Of a stretch of 38,001 nt of DNA, positions 11,148 through 20,234 are shown in pieces. Numbering within the stretch: the stretch's first letter is position 1; each line of letters starts with the position of its first letter. The position numbers and the translations under genes are program-made. Source of the DNA: Didymodactylos carnosus (taxonomy: Eukaryota > Rotifera > Eurotatoria > Philodinida > Philodinidae); contig CAJNOQ010000989.1 of NCBI GenBank assembly GCA_905250885.1, positions 1-38,001 on the forward strand, written 5' to 3'. The notes below the pieces were generated by a model. The model was not told the DNA's origin and searched no databases. It worked only from the letters and a program-made list of their open reading frames with translations.

Positions 11148-11240
11148 ATGCTCTACACGATGGACAAAGTGAAATTTTCGCGGCAAGATGCTCTGTATAA
11201 AGTGGGCGGACCTGCGTGGAAGCACCCAACCGGAATGGTT
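11148..11240. repeat. Divergent direct repeat, right copy
   Basis: Partner of 10330-10412, in the same orientation, sharing ATGCTCTACACG at the start and TATAAAGTGGGCGGA in the middle with many substitutions between. The minus-strand translations of both copies share a short VEHxK motif, perhaps from a decayed coding sequence, but no family is recognised. Confidence 0.5.
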
Positions 11241-11559
11241 GGCGTTGAAAGCGTACGGAAAAACCAGAAGTTTACCAAGAAAACAACAATCTTCTCTATT
11301 TGATTGTCTTCCCAACTTCACGATTATGCTTTCAGCATTGCTGAAATCTTCAGTATAATCTTGAAGAGTGACTGGACAATCTTGCGTTGCATGTGGTGCT
11401 CGATTCTAAGAAGAGTTTTCGCTATTTTTCTCAATAAAAAATTCATTTAAAAAGGAATCATTTAATTATTCTTTTTCCTCGATAAATTCAGATAGCACAC
11501 TCAATAGCAAGCTGCTACATCATAGAGGCTTGTTGCTAAAAAAGACTGGTTCGCTCTCA

Positions 11560-11759
11560 GTGATGATAGCATGGCTGGATGGTTATGTTGTTCATCACGT
11601 ACTTGAAAAGTACTGTGTTCAAACCTCGGCGTCGGCAAAGTCACGTTATAACTTTGGCCAAGTTACTTGTGCCTTGTGCCTCGGTGCACCCACCTGATAG
11701 CATACTCACTACGTTGTGATGTACAATAAACTTTTTCCGGCTGGCTCTCAAGCTAGTAC
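11560..11759 (+). mobile_element. tRNA-derived SINE-like head
   Basis: TGGCTGGATGG (11572-11582) resembles a pol III A box, and GTTCAAACC (11617-11625) about 45 bp downstream resembles a B box, as in tRNA-derived SINEs. It cannot be drawn as an intact tRNA cloverleaf. The following sequence is relatively GC-rich for the window and runs into the LINE remnant. Boundaries are approximate. Confidence 0.4.
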
Positions 11760-12488
11760 ATGATTAGGGATTGTAATTGGGCAAAAGAATGTTCTGTTGA
11801 TTTTCTGTTATATAATTGTTACCGTTCGCAATCTGTTCCTGTTGATTTTGTTTTTGATGTTCTTCACACTTTTGTTTCTAACTATTTCTCTATCTCTTCT
11901 AACCTCCTGTTGTGTGCTGATCTTAATCTTAATTTTCATGTGTCTTCCGAAATGTACAATGTTCAAAGTCTCTCTAGTTCTTTTCTGTGTTCTCTTGTTG
12001 ATTTTTCTGTCACTACTACTTCAAATACGTGTATTGACTATATCTTTTATCCTTCTTCCTAGAACAATGTTTCTTTCTCTTATTTTCCCCCTGTTGGTTG
12101 TTCTTCTCATTTTTGTTTATCTGCTACTTTTGATGTACCTGTTCAACCTCTTTTTTCTTCTAATTGTTATCTTTATGACTTTAAAAAAGCCCAGTGGCCT
12201 GAACTACAGCGTGTTCTCTCTCTTATACCTCATGGCCTTTATACGGCTACCGATGCTGATACGGCCGTCCACATTTGGACTGAGCACGTAAACGATGCCA
12301 TCCGTAGATTCGTCCCACTGGTGCCAGTTCGTACTCTATCTTCTGTTCTCTCGCCTTCTCCAAAGCTTGCACATTTATTTTCTTTTTTTTCCTTTTTACT
12401 ACTTCTGGTCCTAACATTAGTTGTCTTGTTTATTCTGTTCTTTTTTTACTCTTTTGTTGTTGCTTGGCTTGAGTCATTGTTATTACAG
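11760..12488 (+). pseudogene. LINE (non-LTR retrotransposon) endonuclease-region remnant
   Basis: In one frame, 11760-12062 reads LLLCADLNLNFHVSS and then TTTSNTCIDYIFY, corresponding to the GDFN and SxIDhIf signatures of APE-type retrotransposon endonucleases, with the catalytic GDFN eroded to ADLN. After a stop at 12060 the same frame continues with SSHFCLSATFDVPV (SDHxPv motif), YDFKKAQWPELQRVL and WTEHVNDAIRRFVP, which is the usual linker between endonuclease and reverse transcriptase. No reverse transcriptase follows: the frame dissolves into T-rich sequence and is interrupted by the element at 12489. Long hydrophobic frames on the other phases are artefacts of T-rich codons. Confidence 0.65.
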
Positions 12489-12867
12489 GTCAGCGATAGA
12501 GGTCTGCGGGACCAAACGTTTTTGGTCCCGATCCCGTGGAAAGAACTCATTTTTGGTCCCGATCCCGTGGAAAGAACTCATTTTTGGTCCCGATCCCGTG
12601 GAAAGAACTCATTTTTGGTCCCGATCCCGTGGAAAGAACTCATTTTTGGTCCCGGTCCCGTAGTCCCGTAAATATTTTTTTACTTCATACAAGACTATTT
12701 TCAAAAAAACCTGACCGCGGTCCTATTAAAACTTCCACGGGACCGTCCAGCAGACCTCTAGGTCCCGTTCCCGGTCCCGTAAAAAAGATTTTTTTTGTGT
12801 CTCGATCCCGTAAAAAGTCCCGCGGGACCGGGACTGGGACTGTCCCACAGACCTCTAGTCGGTGACC
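12489..12867. mobile_element. Terminal-inverted-repeat element carrying 31-bp tandem repeats
   Basis: The left end GGTCAGCGATAGAGGTCTGC and the right end CAGACCTCTAGTCGGTGACC are inverted copies with small differences. An internal CAGACCTCTAGG copy lies near 12751. The body is unusually GC-rich for the window and packed with GGTCCCG words. The element interrupts or abuts the LINE remnant, whose tail-like sequence resumes after it. No target duplication is clear and no coding capacity is credible. Confidence 0.55.
12525..12663. repeat. Minisatellite, 31-bp unit, four full copies plus partial
   Basis: Units starting GGTCCCGATCCCGTGGAAAG begin at 12525, 12556, 12587 and 12618, essentially identical, with a degenerate start at 12649. 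Since 31 is not a multiple of three, all three frames read through it. This explains the overlapping ORFs there, which are not genes. Confidence 0.9.
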
Positions 12868-12900
12868 TTTGATGACTCACACTTTTCGCGAATAAAACAG

Positions 12901-12918
12901 TCTTAGTCTTAGTCTTAG
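12901..12918. repeat. Short TCTTAG tandem repeat, possible LINE 3' tail
   Basis: Three perfect TCTTAG units directly follow AATAAAACAG. Many non-LTR elements end in short simple repeats, so this may be the 3' terminus of the LINE remnant to its left. Confidence 0.45.
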
Positions 12919-13042
12919 AACTCGGGCCAGGCTATCCTTCTAGCCAGAGCTGCAGTTGATGATTAGTAACAAGATGGATGACCATTTCAGAAACTTGCCA
13001 TTGTCAGAGAAGATATCGAGCTAATGAAACTGCTATGCCGCA

Positions 13043-13150
13043 AGGGGCTGTATCAGACAAAAACTTAAGTCTTCGTTACGTGCACTTACATGCTAATTTT
13101 ATACACTTAAGTCTAGACTTTGCCTTAAGTTTTTTCGTGATACGACCCCT
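13043..13150. repeat. Small MITE with ~27-bp inverted ends
   Basis: AGGGGCTGTATCAGACAAAA at the left pairs with the right end TTTTTTCGTGATACGACCCCT, and both arms continue into CTTAAG. The 108-bp unit has no coding potential. The flanks show no certain duplication. Confidence 0.6.
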
Positions 13151-13370
13151 GATAGAGTACCCTATATCGGTAACGATAGCCGCAGGGCAGGGTATTCTTC
13201 TTTCGCTCTCGATGACGAATAAACCTAATAAGCAAATTTTTTCATATGTATAGGATTTTCAGACAAAGCTCATAACTTTTTAAAGTGACTTGTTGGCAAG
13301 ACGTTTGCTCAATAGGCCGAACTTAGCAATAGTGTTAAAAACGTCTTGAACGATACATTCGCGAGATAAC

Positions 13371-16131
13371 ATGTTGAAAAAATATCAGGTAATAAGCAAA
13401 GAATTTATTTATCCAAAGGTGTTCTTGATAATCTTATTTTTTGAGCGTAGCTTCCGCTTCCAAGCAAAAATCGTATTCTTTGCCATGGACGTTGTATGAT
13501 CGGTCGTGACATTGGTATATTTATGTTTGCTCTACTTCTAATTATTGTGACATGTAGCTTATTTTTTGCATTCGAGTAAGTTGAATAAGAAACAAATGCC
13601 ATTCACGTTTTTTCCATATTTTATCACCTATTTTTAGCTGTCGTTATTTGAGTTTGCGTTTATCGCCAATTATTCCTGTTATTGGAGGATTGTTGTTTAT
13701 TTTTGTTATTTCTGTTATGTTTCGTGCTGCTTGCTCTGATCCAGGAATTATACCAAGAGCTACACCAGAAGAAGTTATATATCTTGAAAGATTAGGTTTG
13801 TATCAAAGATAAAAATGTTTTCTAGATACATTTATCCATATGTTTATTTATTTTAGACGTTTCCAACAATCCTCAGAATGTTGCATTACCAGGTCGAATT
13901 GTCGAGGTGCAAATTAACGGTCAAACAATTCAACTAAAATTCTGTCAAACGTGTAAAATGTATCGACCACCAAGAACATCACATTGTTCTGTATGTGATA
14001 ATTGTGTTGGTATGTATATAGAAAGTCATTCGACCAGCACATGAGCTTTTTTCCCTTGGCGAGACATAAGACACGTGCATTAGAAAGTCTGTATAATTGC
14101 TAAGCGTTAGAGAGACTTTTCAATGTCCCGAATTATGATAATTTTGAAAAGTATTTTGTCGTCTGATGCTTTATGGAATGAACATACACTCGCATAAGTG
14201 TAATGTATCCGGATTTTTCTTCGTTCAATCAATGAGTATCAAATCATTCATTGATAATATAGCTTTACTTAACAATGTTTGTCGTCGCCGTTGTATTCTC
14301 ATTCGTTTTTCATATCGTATAATTGCACATATGACAACACTTAATACTATACAAATTAATAGTATTAAGAAAAAAAATAGTATACCTTGTTTTTTCATTT
14401 GATTCTTCATTTGTTTTTCATTTACACAAATAAACATATGTAATTCATTACAATCATTTTTCGCTAAACAATACATATCTTTTGTCGATGATACAATTGT
14501 ATAACATGTTTTATTTTTGACTATTGTATCCCATTGTGGACAACGTGTAATATTCACTGTCGTATCAATTTGAACAACTAGTTTTGATAAATCATTTATA
14601 GTTGAATTATGATATTCTAATAATGTTGATAAATCATTCGTTATTATTGTTGTTTTATTTTTTATTTTTTTCTTATTATTAATATTTTTAAATTGTGTGG
14701 CATCCATCCATATTTGATAATGTGAATTATTACTTTTATTCTTATTAATGATTTCTGTTATTAAATCAAAACGAATATTATTGTTTAAAACAGTCATTTT
14801 AATATTTTTACCACTTTTTGAACATAGATGAGTGGCATTCAAATTTGTTGCATAAATAGAATTTTTTACAATACAATAGGGATTATTTGAATATATATTA
14901 GAGCAATCAGATATTATTTGTTGATTTGATTCAGTATTTATTAGAATAGAGGATGAATGAACGTATTCTTTTGCTGTTAAATCATCATTAGTATGATCAC
15001 GTTTGTTTGGAGCATCATCGTTCAAAATATGTTTTGACACTTGAGATTCGATATCATACATTTTTAATACAGAATCATGTTTTGTGGCTGTTATGATTGA
15101 ATTAAAAAGAAGAATTAAGATTAATAAGAAATACATTGAATTCTTATGCGATTGAATAGGCATAAACTGAAAAATTAATTTTTTTATTTAATAAAACTTT
15201 TTGTTATTCAGTAGATAAATAAAGCGCCATTATTCTAAATTTCAGTCATAATATTATAAAACAGATTTTTATTCTCTGTAAGCACTGGCTAGATGCTAAA
15301 GTAAAAATAATGGACACGGTCTAAATTCGATGGATCAAAAGTATGTTGAAAGTGTCAGAGATAATCCTCTCCATTCTGACAAGATAGTAGTTCATTGTAA
15401 AATAGTGACAATTAATTGACAAAACATGCATAGTAATTTCTTTTTTTCTTAACATTTAGCTTGCTTTGATCATCACTGGTAAGTAATGTCTATAATTTTT
15501 CAAAACAAAATTCTTATTTTATTTTATTTATAGCCCTTGGATCGCAAATTGTATAGGCAAACGAAATTATCGTTACTTTTATTTATTTTTATTATCGTTA
15601 GCCATTTTATGTTTGTACATTTTTGCATTTAATGTAACAAATGTTGTTTTACGATCTCAGGAAGCAAACACATTTATTGATGCTATCAAGGATACACCAG
15701 CCACAATGATCGAAGCACTCATCTGTTTTTTTAGTGTTTGGAGTGTATTTGGATTATGTGGTTATCATTCCTATTTGATTATGAGAGGAGTAACAACAAA
15801 TGAAGATGTAAAAACTATTTTGTGACAAGATTATGAGATCATCTAATCTTCTTATACATTTTAGATAAAAGATACTTGGAATAGATCGGGACATTCGAGA
15901 ACAAATCCATTTTCCTTAGGGAATCCCGGTACTAATTGCTTCGGTTCATTATGTGGCCCAGTTTTTCCAAGGTTGGTGTATAATCTATATGAGTTACAGT
16001 AAGATTCCAAGCATTATTTCTTATTTAGTTTGCTTAACTTACGAGGCCCAGTTCATCCGGAAAATCGAGTTCTATCAACTCTTCCATTAAATGGTGCAAC
16101 GGTACTTTATGTTGGCACAGCTGAAAGCTGA
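13371..16131 (+). CDS. DHHC-type protein S-acyltransferase, ZDHHC9/14/18-like
   Basis: Eight exons: 13371-13388, 13451-13575, 13638-13795, 13857-14009, 15460-15478, 15534-15807, 15865-15971 and 16029-16131, giving 318 residues. The enzyme transfers palmitate to protein cysteines at Golgi/ER membranes. Visible marks: TM1 27-46, TM2 about 59-79, DPG at 82-84, the cysteine-rich domain 130-170 with DHHC at 155-158 (catalytic C158), TM3 172-192, TM4 about 217-240 and the TTxE motif TTNED at 245-249. CRPPRxSHC-like spacing and the GRDIGIF start match the ZDHHC9/14/18 branch, but the tail is shorter. The motif after DHHC is CPWIANCIG where CPWVGNC is usual. The first exon (MLKKYQ) is inferred from a single ATG and clean splicing. 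Intron 4 is 1,450 bp and houses an antisense gene. Confidence 0.88.
14225..15163 (-). CDS. Single-pass membrane protein, C-type-lectin-like, nested in a DHHC intron
   Basis: An uninterrupted 312-codon frame from an ATG, lying wholly inside intron 4 (14010-15459) of the palmitoyltransferase on the opposite strand. A signal peptide ([16 protein letters not shown], about 11-26) precedes an ectodomain with eight cysteines (87, 97, 114, 208, 220, 232, 238, 246) and about seven N-glycosylation sites (for example N109, N186, N204, N217). A membrane segment follows at about 261-282, then a basic cytoplasmic tail (RIQRRRQ). The pattern [20 protein letters not shown] and MFICVNE at the end resembles a divergent C-type lectin domain, but canonical calcium-binding EPN/QPD and WND motifs are absent. 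It could be a lectin-fold receptor that no longer binds sugar, or another cysteine-rich fold. I am confident of the gene, less so of the family. Confidence 0.7.
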   Translation of the reverse strand: MPIQSHKNSMYFLLILILLFNSIITATKHDSVLKMYDIESQVSKHILNDDAPNKRDHTNDDLTAKEYVHSSSILINTESNQQIISDCSNIYSNNPYCIVKNSIYATNLNATHLCSKSGKNIKMTVLNNNIRFDLITEIINKNKSNNSHYQIWMDATQFKNINNKKKIKNKTTIITNDLSTLLEYHNSTINDLSKLVVQIDTTVNITRCPQWDTIVKNKTCYTIVSSTKDMYCLAKNDCNELHMFICVNEKQMKNQMKKQGILFFFLILLICIVLSVVICAIIRYEKRMRIQRRRQTLLSKAILSMNDLILID

Positions 16132-16215
16132 ACTGGGTTAGTTCAGATAAGTACATGTGGTATATCGATTCCGTCTAATCCTAAGTGATTTTATATACTT
16201 GTTTTTTCTGTTCGT

Positions 16216-16221
16216 AATAAA
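16216..16221 (+). promoter_or_regulatory. Polyadenylation signal for the DHHC gene
   Basis: A canonical AATAAA lies 85 bp after the stop codon, followed by a T-rich tract. Position and context fit 3' end formation of the palmitoyltransferase transcript. Confidence 0.5.
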
Positions 16222-17048
16222 TGTAATTTTTTTTAAAATTTTTATTAAAGAAATTCACAAGAAAAAATGCTGGACATTTTTTTTTGTCAGATGTTAAAAG
16301 AAGTTATTTTTTTATCAAATTTTTTTTTTTTGTTTTCTAAATGCTCGCTGTTTTTTTACACAGAGTAATTAAACCATAGTACGCTTCAGACGAAGAATAT
16401 CTATATTTTATTTTTTCTACTAATCTTGTTTTTTCGTGTGCATAACGGAAGATAATCAAAATATACCCGAAGAAGTTTTTTGAACGAGTTTGTGCAATGT
16501 TCATATTTATACTTCCTTTTGGCTCAGTTTATTCAAGCAACAAACGTGTGCATTCCACTAATAATAATATGATTATTTTTGTTGACAAAGTTTAAAATGA
16601 AAATGTTTTCCCTGTTATAAGGCAAATAAAAAAATGTAGTTAGATGAAAAGTATCACGACATATTCTTTTCTTATCGTTTGTCTTATCTATTTTTCTTGT
16701 TTTTAACTGATTTTAGTTGTTAAATAAATTATAGAATTTTTATTAATATTTTTGTTTTCTCTATTGTACAAAAGTGTACCTAAACTATTAAGGTAACTCG
16801 CACATCGTCTTTGTCAGAAATTAGTGAAAAACGTATATGTATTATGTGTTTTCTTTTCTCTGCACATCTACATAGCACACATGCTGCTCCTGAACGAAAG
16901 GATAAACAAAAACTCGTCTTTTTTTAAGGGGTAAGGCTCTCAATGCATCTTATTCGCGAATGATTATGCAAAAATGAGTATCTGTAACTTTTTTTCCCGT
17001 ATCGAGTGACTCATTAAGTTTTATTTACTTACAATTTTATTTGTTTAG
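16222..17048. other. Intergenic AT-rich stretch
   Basis: No gene seen. The last bases read as a T-rich tract ending TTGTTTAG directly before the GNL2-like relic, i.e. a fossil 3' splice site. This suggests the left part may be the remains of an intron of that pseudogene. Confidence 0.4.
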
Positions 17049-17616
17049 TGGTTCAATAATAGTCGTGTTGTCACACAATCGTCGTTACATAAATACCAGT
17101 CCGAGTTGAAAAATATTGTTAATGATTCATATCAAATTATCATGAAACAAACAAAATTACCTATAACATTATTAAATGAAAAACAAAAACGTATTCACAT
17201 CCTTGATGTTGAATCCTATAAGTAAACATTTGGTCCTAGAGCACAACGACGATGAATCAGTACATTTGGTGATATAGAATCGTTATTGAAACATTGTCAA
17301 CAAAAACAAGATGAATATCAACAAGAAAAAGATCAAAAAATTTAATAATTTAATTTAATTAATTTAATAAAGAATCAGATGGTATCAAAGATGAACCATT
17401 GTATCCTCTATTACGAGCTGGCCAAGTAAACGAATATGGAAAGAATTGCATAAAGTATTTGATTCATCAGATGTCATCATACAAGTATTATCTAGACGTA
17501 AGAAAATTGGTTCGGATTTTTATTCTACTCATGATACTAAAAATTGGCAACAAGGAAGAAAGCAGAAATCATCTCAAAATCATGATTTTCCTATGCGAAA
17601 AATGAAAAAATCTTAA
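17049..17616 (+). pseudogene. Relic of nucleolar GTPase GNL2/NOG2 lacking its GTPase core
   Basis: From 17049 the frame reads WFNNSRVVTQSSLHKYQSEL, then MKQTKLPITLLNE and RIHILDVESYK, matching the N-terminal region of GNL2 (a 60S-assembly GTPase). Stops follow at TFGPRAQRR (two in-frame stops) and at a TTAAT-rich stretch. After a frameshift, RIWKELHKVFDSSDVIIQVL matches the segment that leads into the circularly permuted GTPase domain, but LSRRKKIGSDFYSTHDTKN then jumps to the extreme C-terminal motif of the family. All G-motifs are therefore deleted. It ends at TAA 17614-17616. The splice-acceptor-like TTGTTTAG at its start argues for a decayed genomic copy rather than a processed pseudogene. 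No functional product is likely. Confidence 0.8.
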
Positions 17617-17809
17617 TATAAATTGTTAATTTTTTGTTGTTATTTTTGCTTTAGTATGAAATAAAACAAACTTCTATTTAATTATGACTTATTAAGTGAA
17701 AAAGAACTGATAGTCCTGTTGTAGGGAAAGTTATGTACGATTAATATCTGTTAAACGATTCTGAAGTGCTACCTTAAATTTTTGAAGAAAAATAGAGAGA
17801 TTATTCAAC

Positions 17810-18059
17810 GGGTAATAGTAAAACATGAAGACACCCTCAGACATCCACAGACACTTACAGACAGCACACAGACATCCACATATAGCCACTGACAGCTAGA
17901 CAGACAGCATGGAGACACCTGCAGACATCCACTTCTCCACACTCATGTCCGTAGAAGTACGTGTCTCTATGCTGTCTGTGTAGCTGTCAGTGGCTATATG
18001 TGGATATCTGTTTGTTGTCTGTAGGTGTCTGTGAGTGTCTTCATGTTTTACTATTACCC
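17810..18059. mobile_element. 250-bp MITE with perfect 10-bp target-site duplication
   Basis: The ends are perfect 25-bp inverted repeats beginning GGGTAATAGTAAAACATGAA, and the arms go on pairing for about 100 bp through CAGACA-rich sequence. The element is flanked on both sides by ATTATTCAAC (17800-17809 and 18060-18069). A 9-11-bp duplication with long inverted ends is typical of Mutator-like elements, so a MULE-derived MITE is the best guess. It ends 45 bp before the DTD start codon and so sits in that gene's 5' region. Confidence 0.9.
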
Positions 18060-18104
18060 ATTATTCAACTCGTATAGTATTTTTTAGGTGCGTGTTTTGA
18101 TATC

Positions 18105-18667
18105 ATGCGTGCCGTTATACAACGTGTACTATCAGCTTCTGTTCAAGTAGGCGATGATGTTGTCAGTTTAATTAATCGTGGCCTATGTGTTCTAATTGGT
18201 ATTGGTTTAGATGATACTGAACAAGATATTGAATATATTAGTCGTAAAATATTAAATATTCGTTTGTGGTCAAATGCAGACGAGGCTAGTGATCAAAGAT
18301 GGTCAAAAAGTGTTCAAGATCTTAATCTTAGTATTTTATGTATTAGTCAATTCACACTGCATGCTACATTGAAGGGAAATAAACCCGATTTTCACTATTC
18401 AATGCCAGCCGAAAAATCTCGTCTATTTTATAATCAATTATTAGAGAAATTGAAACATGATTATGCACAAGACAAAATTTTTGATGGCATATTTGGGGCA
18501 AAAATGCTTGTAAATATTGGTAAGTAGAACAGACATCAATTTGTTTTTATTTATTATCATGAACTTTGTCATTTATTTTTTCAGCTAATGATGGACCAGT
18601 CACAATTGTCATCGATAGTAAAATAAAGAAACATAACGCAACGTCGTCGGAAGATGTAACAGAATAA
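18105..18667 (+). CDS. DTD1: D-aminoacyl-tRNA deacylase (DTD)
   Basis: Two exons, 18105-18519 and 18585-18667, with a 65-bp GT-AG intron, giving 165 residues. The enzyme hydrolyses D-amino acids (and glycine mischarged on tRNA-Ala) from tRNA in the cytosol, proofreading chirality. Both family signatures are present: SQFTL at 81-85, followed by LKGNKPDFHYSMP, and the NDGPVT motif (140-145, carrying the cross-subunit Gly-Pro) encoded just after the intron. The start MRAVIQRV is the standard N-terminus, so the ATG at 18105 is secure. Length is normal, with a short lysine- and serine-rich tail. AATAAA overlaps the stop region at 18663. A MITE lies immediately upstream and may have altered the promoter or 5' UTR. 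Confidence 0.93.
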
Positions 18668-20234
18668 ATATGTTTACTTTTAAACAGTATATAAATTTTA
18701 TTTCGATTTTGTTATTAACAATAAAAACTGTTCAATTGTACAAGTAATGTGAGGTGAAAATCACCAGTCACGTCAGTACCTATACTGATCAGCGTATATT
18801 ATAGATTAGAATGATAAATTTATTAAAGTCATTTCGTTGATATTATTCATATTCTTGCTTGAATTCATCTCTTTTATAAGATATGAGAGTTGTGACGATA
18901 CTTGAATTATTTCTGAATTCTAAAAATGGCAAAAAATAAGCTTGAACAAATATATAAAACTTGGAATTCACCAAATTTAAACTTTTAATACAACTAAAAT
19001 TAATGTAAAAGCTTGATGACTTTGAATTTGATGCATCCCTATATAAAACTAATTTTATTATGAATACCTGCAAAGGGTATTTTTACTTCCCTTTTTTCTG
19101 AGTATTTATATGTTAAAATTCATAATGGTACATCGTCTGATATCACAAATACATCATTTTTCGTTAATAATTAGATAACAATTATTTACAGGTGATGGTT
19201 CACTCAGGACTACAATTCTGTGCATAATTTTGTCTCCATGGGTTTGGACCAAGTCTAGAAAATAGCCGTTACAAATCCATACTATCTTATCTCTATTGTG
19301 TCAAAAAATTGGAAATACTGATCCCTACTCACTACTCATTCAGAAAGGAGAGGACAGTAAGAAAAGACCCTGTAAATTGGCTATAATTAATATACTAGAT
19401 ATCAATCAAATCACTTTTTAACAATTTTTATTTGTCTATTTAACTCTGATATTGGGAGTTATAGGACTTTGATAGAAAAAAAAATTATAGTCAAATTACT
19501 AAGCGCGATGGACTGACTGTTGCATGAAATGTACGTGATGTGTCAGTATTTTATATTTGTAGTATCAACCTTTTAAGCTGATGAAGAATCGAACACATCA
19601 AGTTTACTTTGAATAATTTAATCCAAAAATAAAATTTATACTTTAAAATTCATAAGTTTAGTGTTCGACTCCAACAACTATGCAGTGTGTTGTTTTGTAC
19701 TTTGCGTTCCTTTTCTTCTATCCTAATCTCACTCGAGAATTTCCAGTTATGAACTAAGCAATCATTTTCTGGAAAACTGAACCATTGGATGCCATAAAAT
19801 CTTAGTGGGCCAATTTACCTTCTGAGCCCCCATCCTTCTCATCGTTGAATTTTAATTACTATCATGTTTCAGGTGAATGGTCTAAAAACTCAACACCCCA
19901 TGATAATCAATTAATTTTATTGTGTGCACGCTATTTGAAACAGTCTATTGTATTTACGCAAAATTATTAATTTAGTTATACAAAGATGAAAATGAAAAAT
20001 GATGACATATTGTGTTCAATTGACAATTCTCAGTAGAATTTGATCTCTATCTATAAGAAGCAATTGCCTCTTTTTATTTTTCCATCTTTTGTTTTTACCG
20101 TTTATCAACTCTGCAGTTTTACATCTTAACTTTTTTTCTCAGTTTTCTAGAATAAATCTCAACCGTCATTTAGATAAAAAAGAAATCATTGCTTATCACC
20201 CTCAATCAAGCTATCGTTCATATTAAAGATAACA
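18668..20234. other. Intergenic stretch, no gene seen
   Basis: AT-rich sequence without a credible exon, RNA gene or clear element. A TATAAG-containing segment (CTATCTATAAGAAG, about 20047-20060) lies roughly 180 bp before the secreted-peptide ATG and could be promoter sequence. This is weak evidence. Confidence 0.4.

Noticed and set aside
11572-11625. Candidate functional tRNA gene
   Set aside because: A- and B-box-like motifs are present, but no acceptor stem or anticodon loop can be paired; better read as SINE-like.
11797-12291. 164-codon hydrophobic open frame
   Set aside because: It is the alternative phase of the T-rich LINE remnant; the frame at 11760-12400 carries the recognisable endonuclease motifs instead.
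12321-12865. Overlapping frames with repeating WKELIFGP/ERTHFWSR peptides
   Set aside because: They are translations of a 31-bp minisatellite that is open in all three phases. No gene-like context.
12978-13253. 91-codon plus-strand frame
   Set aside because: Crosses the 108-bp MITE at 13043-13150; composition explained by the repeat.
13405-13602. 65-codon minus-strand frame
   Set aside because: Antisense shadow of DHHC exon 2, which gives a clear family match on the plus strand.
17399-17605. 68-codon plus-strand frame
   Set aside because: Wrong phase over the GNL2 pseudogene; the recognisable peptide is in another frame and is broken.
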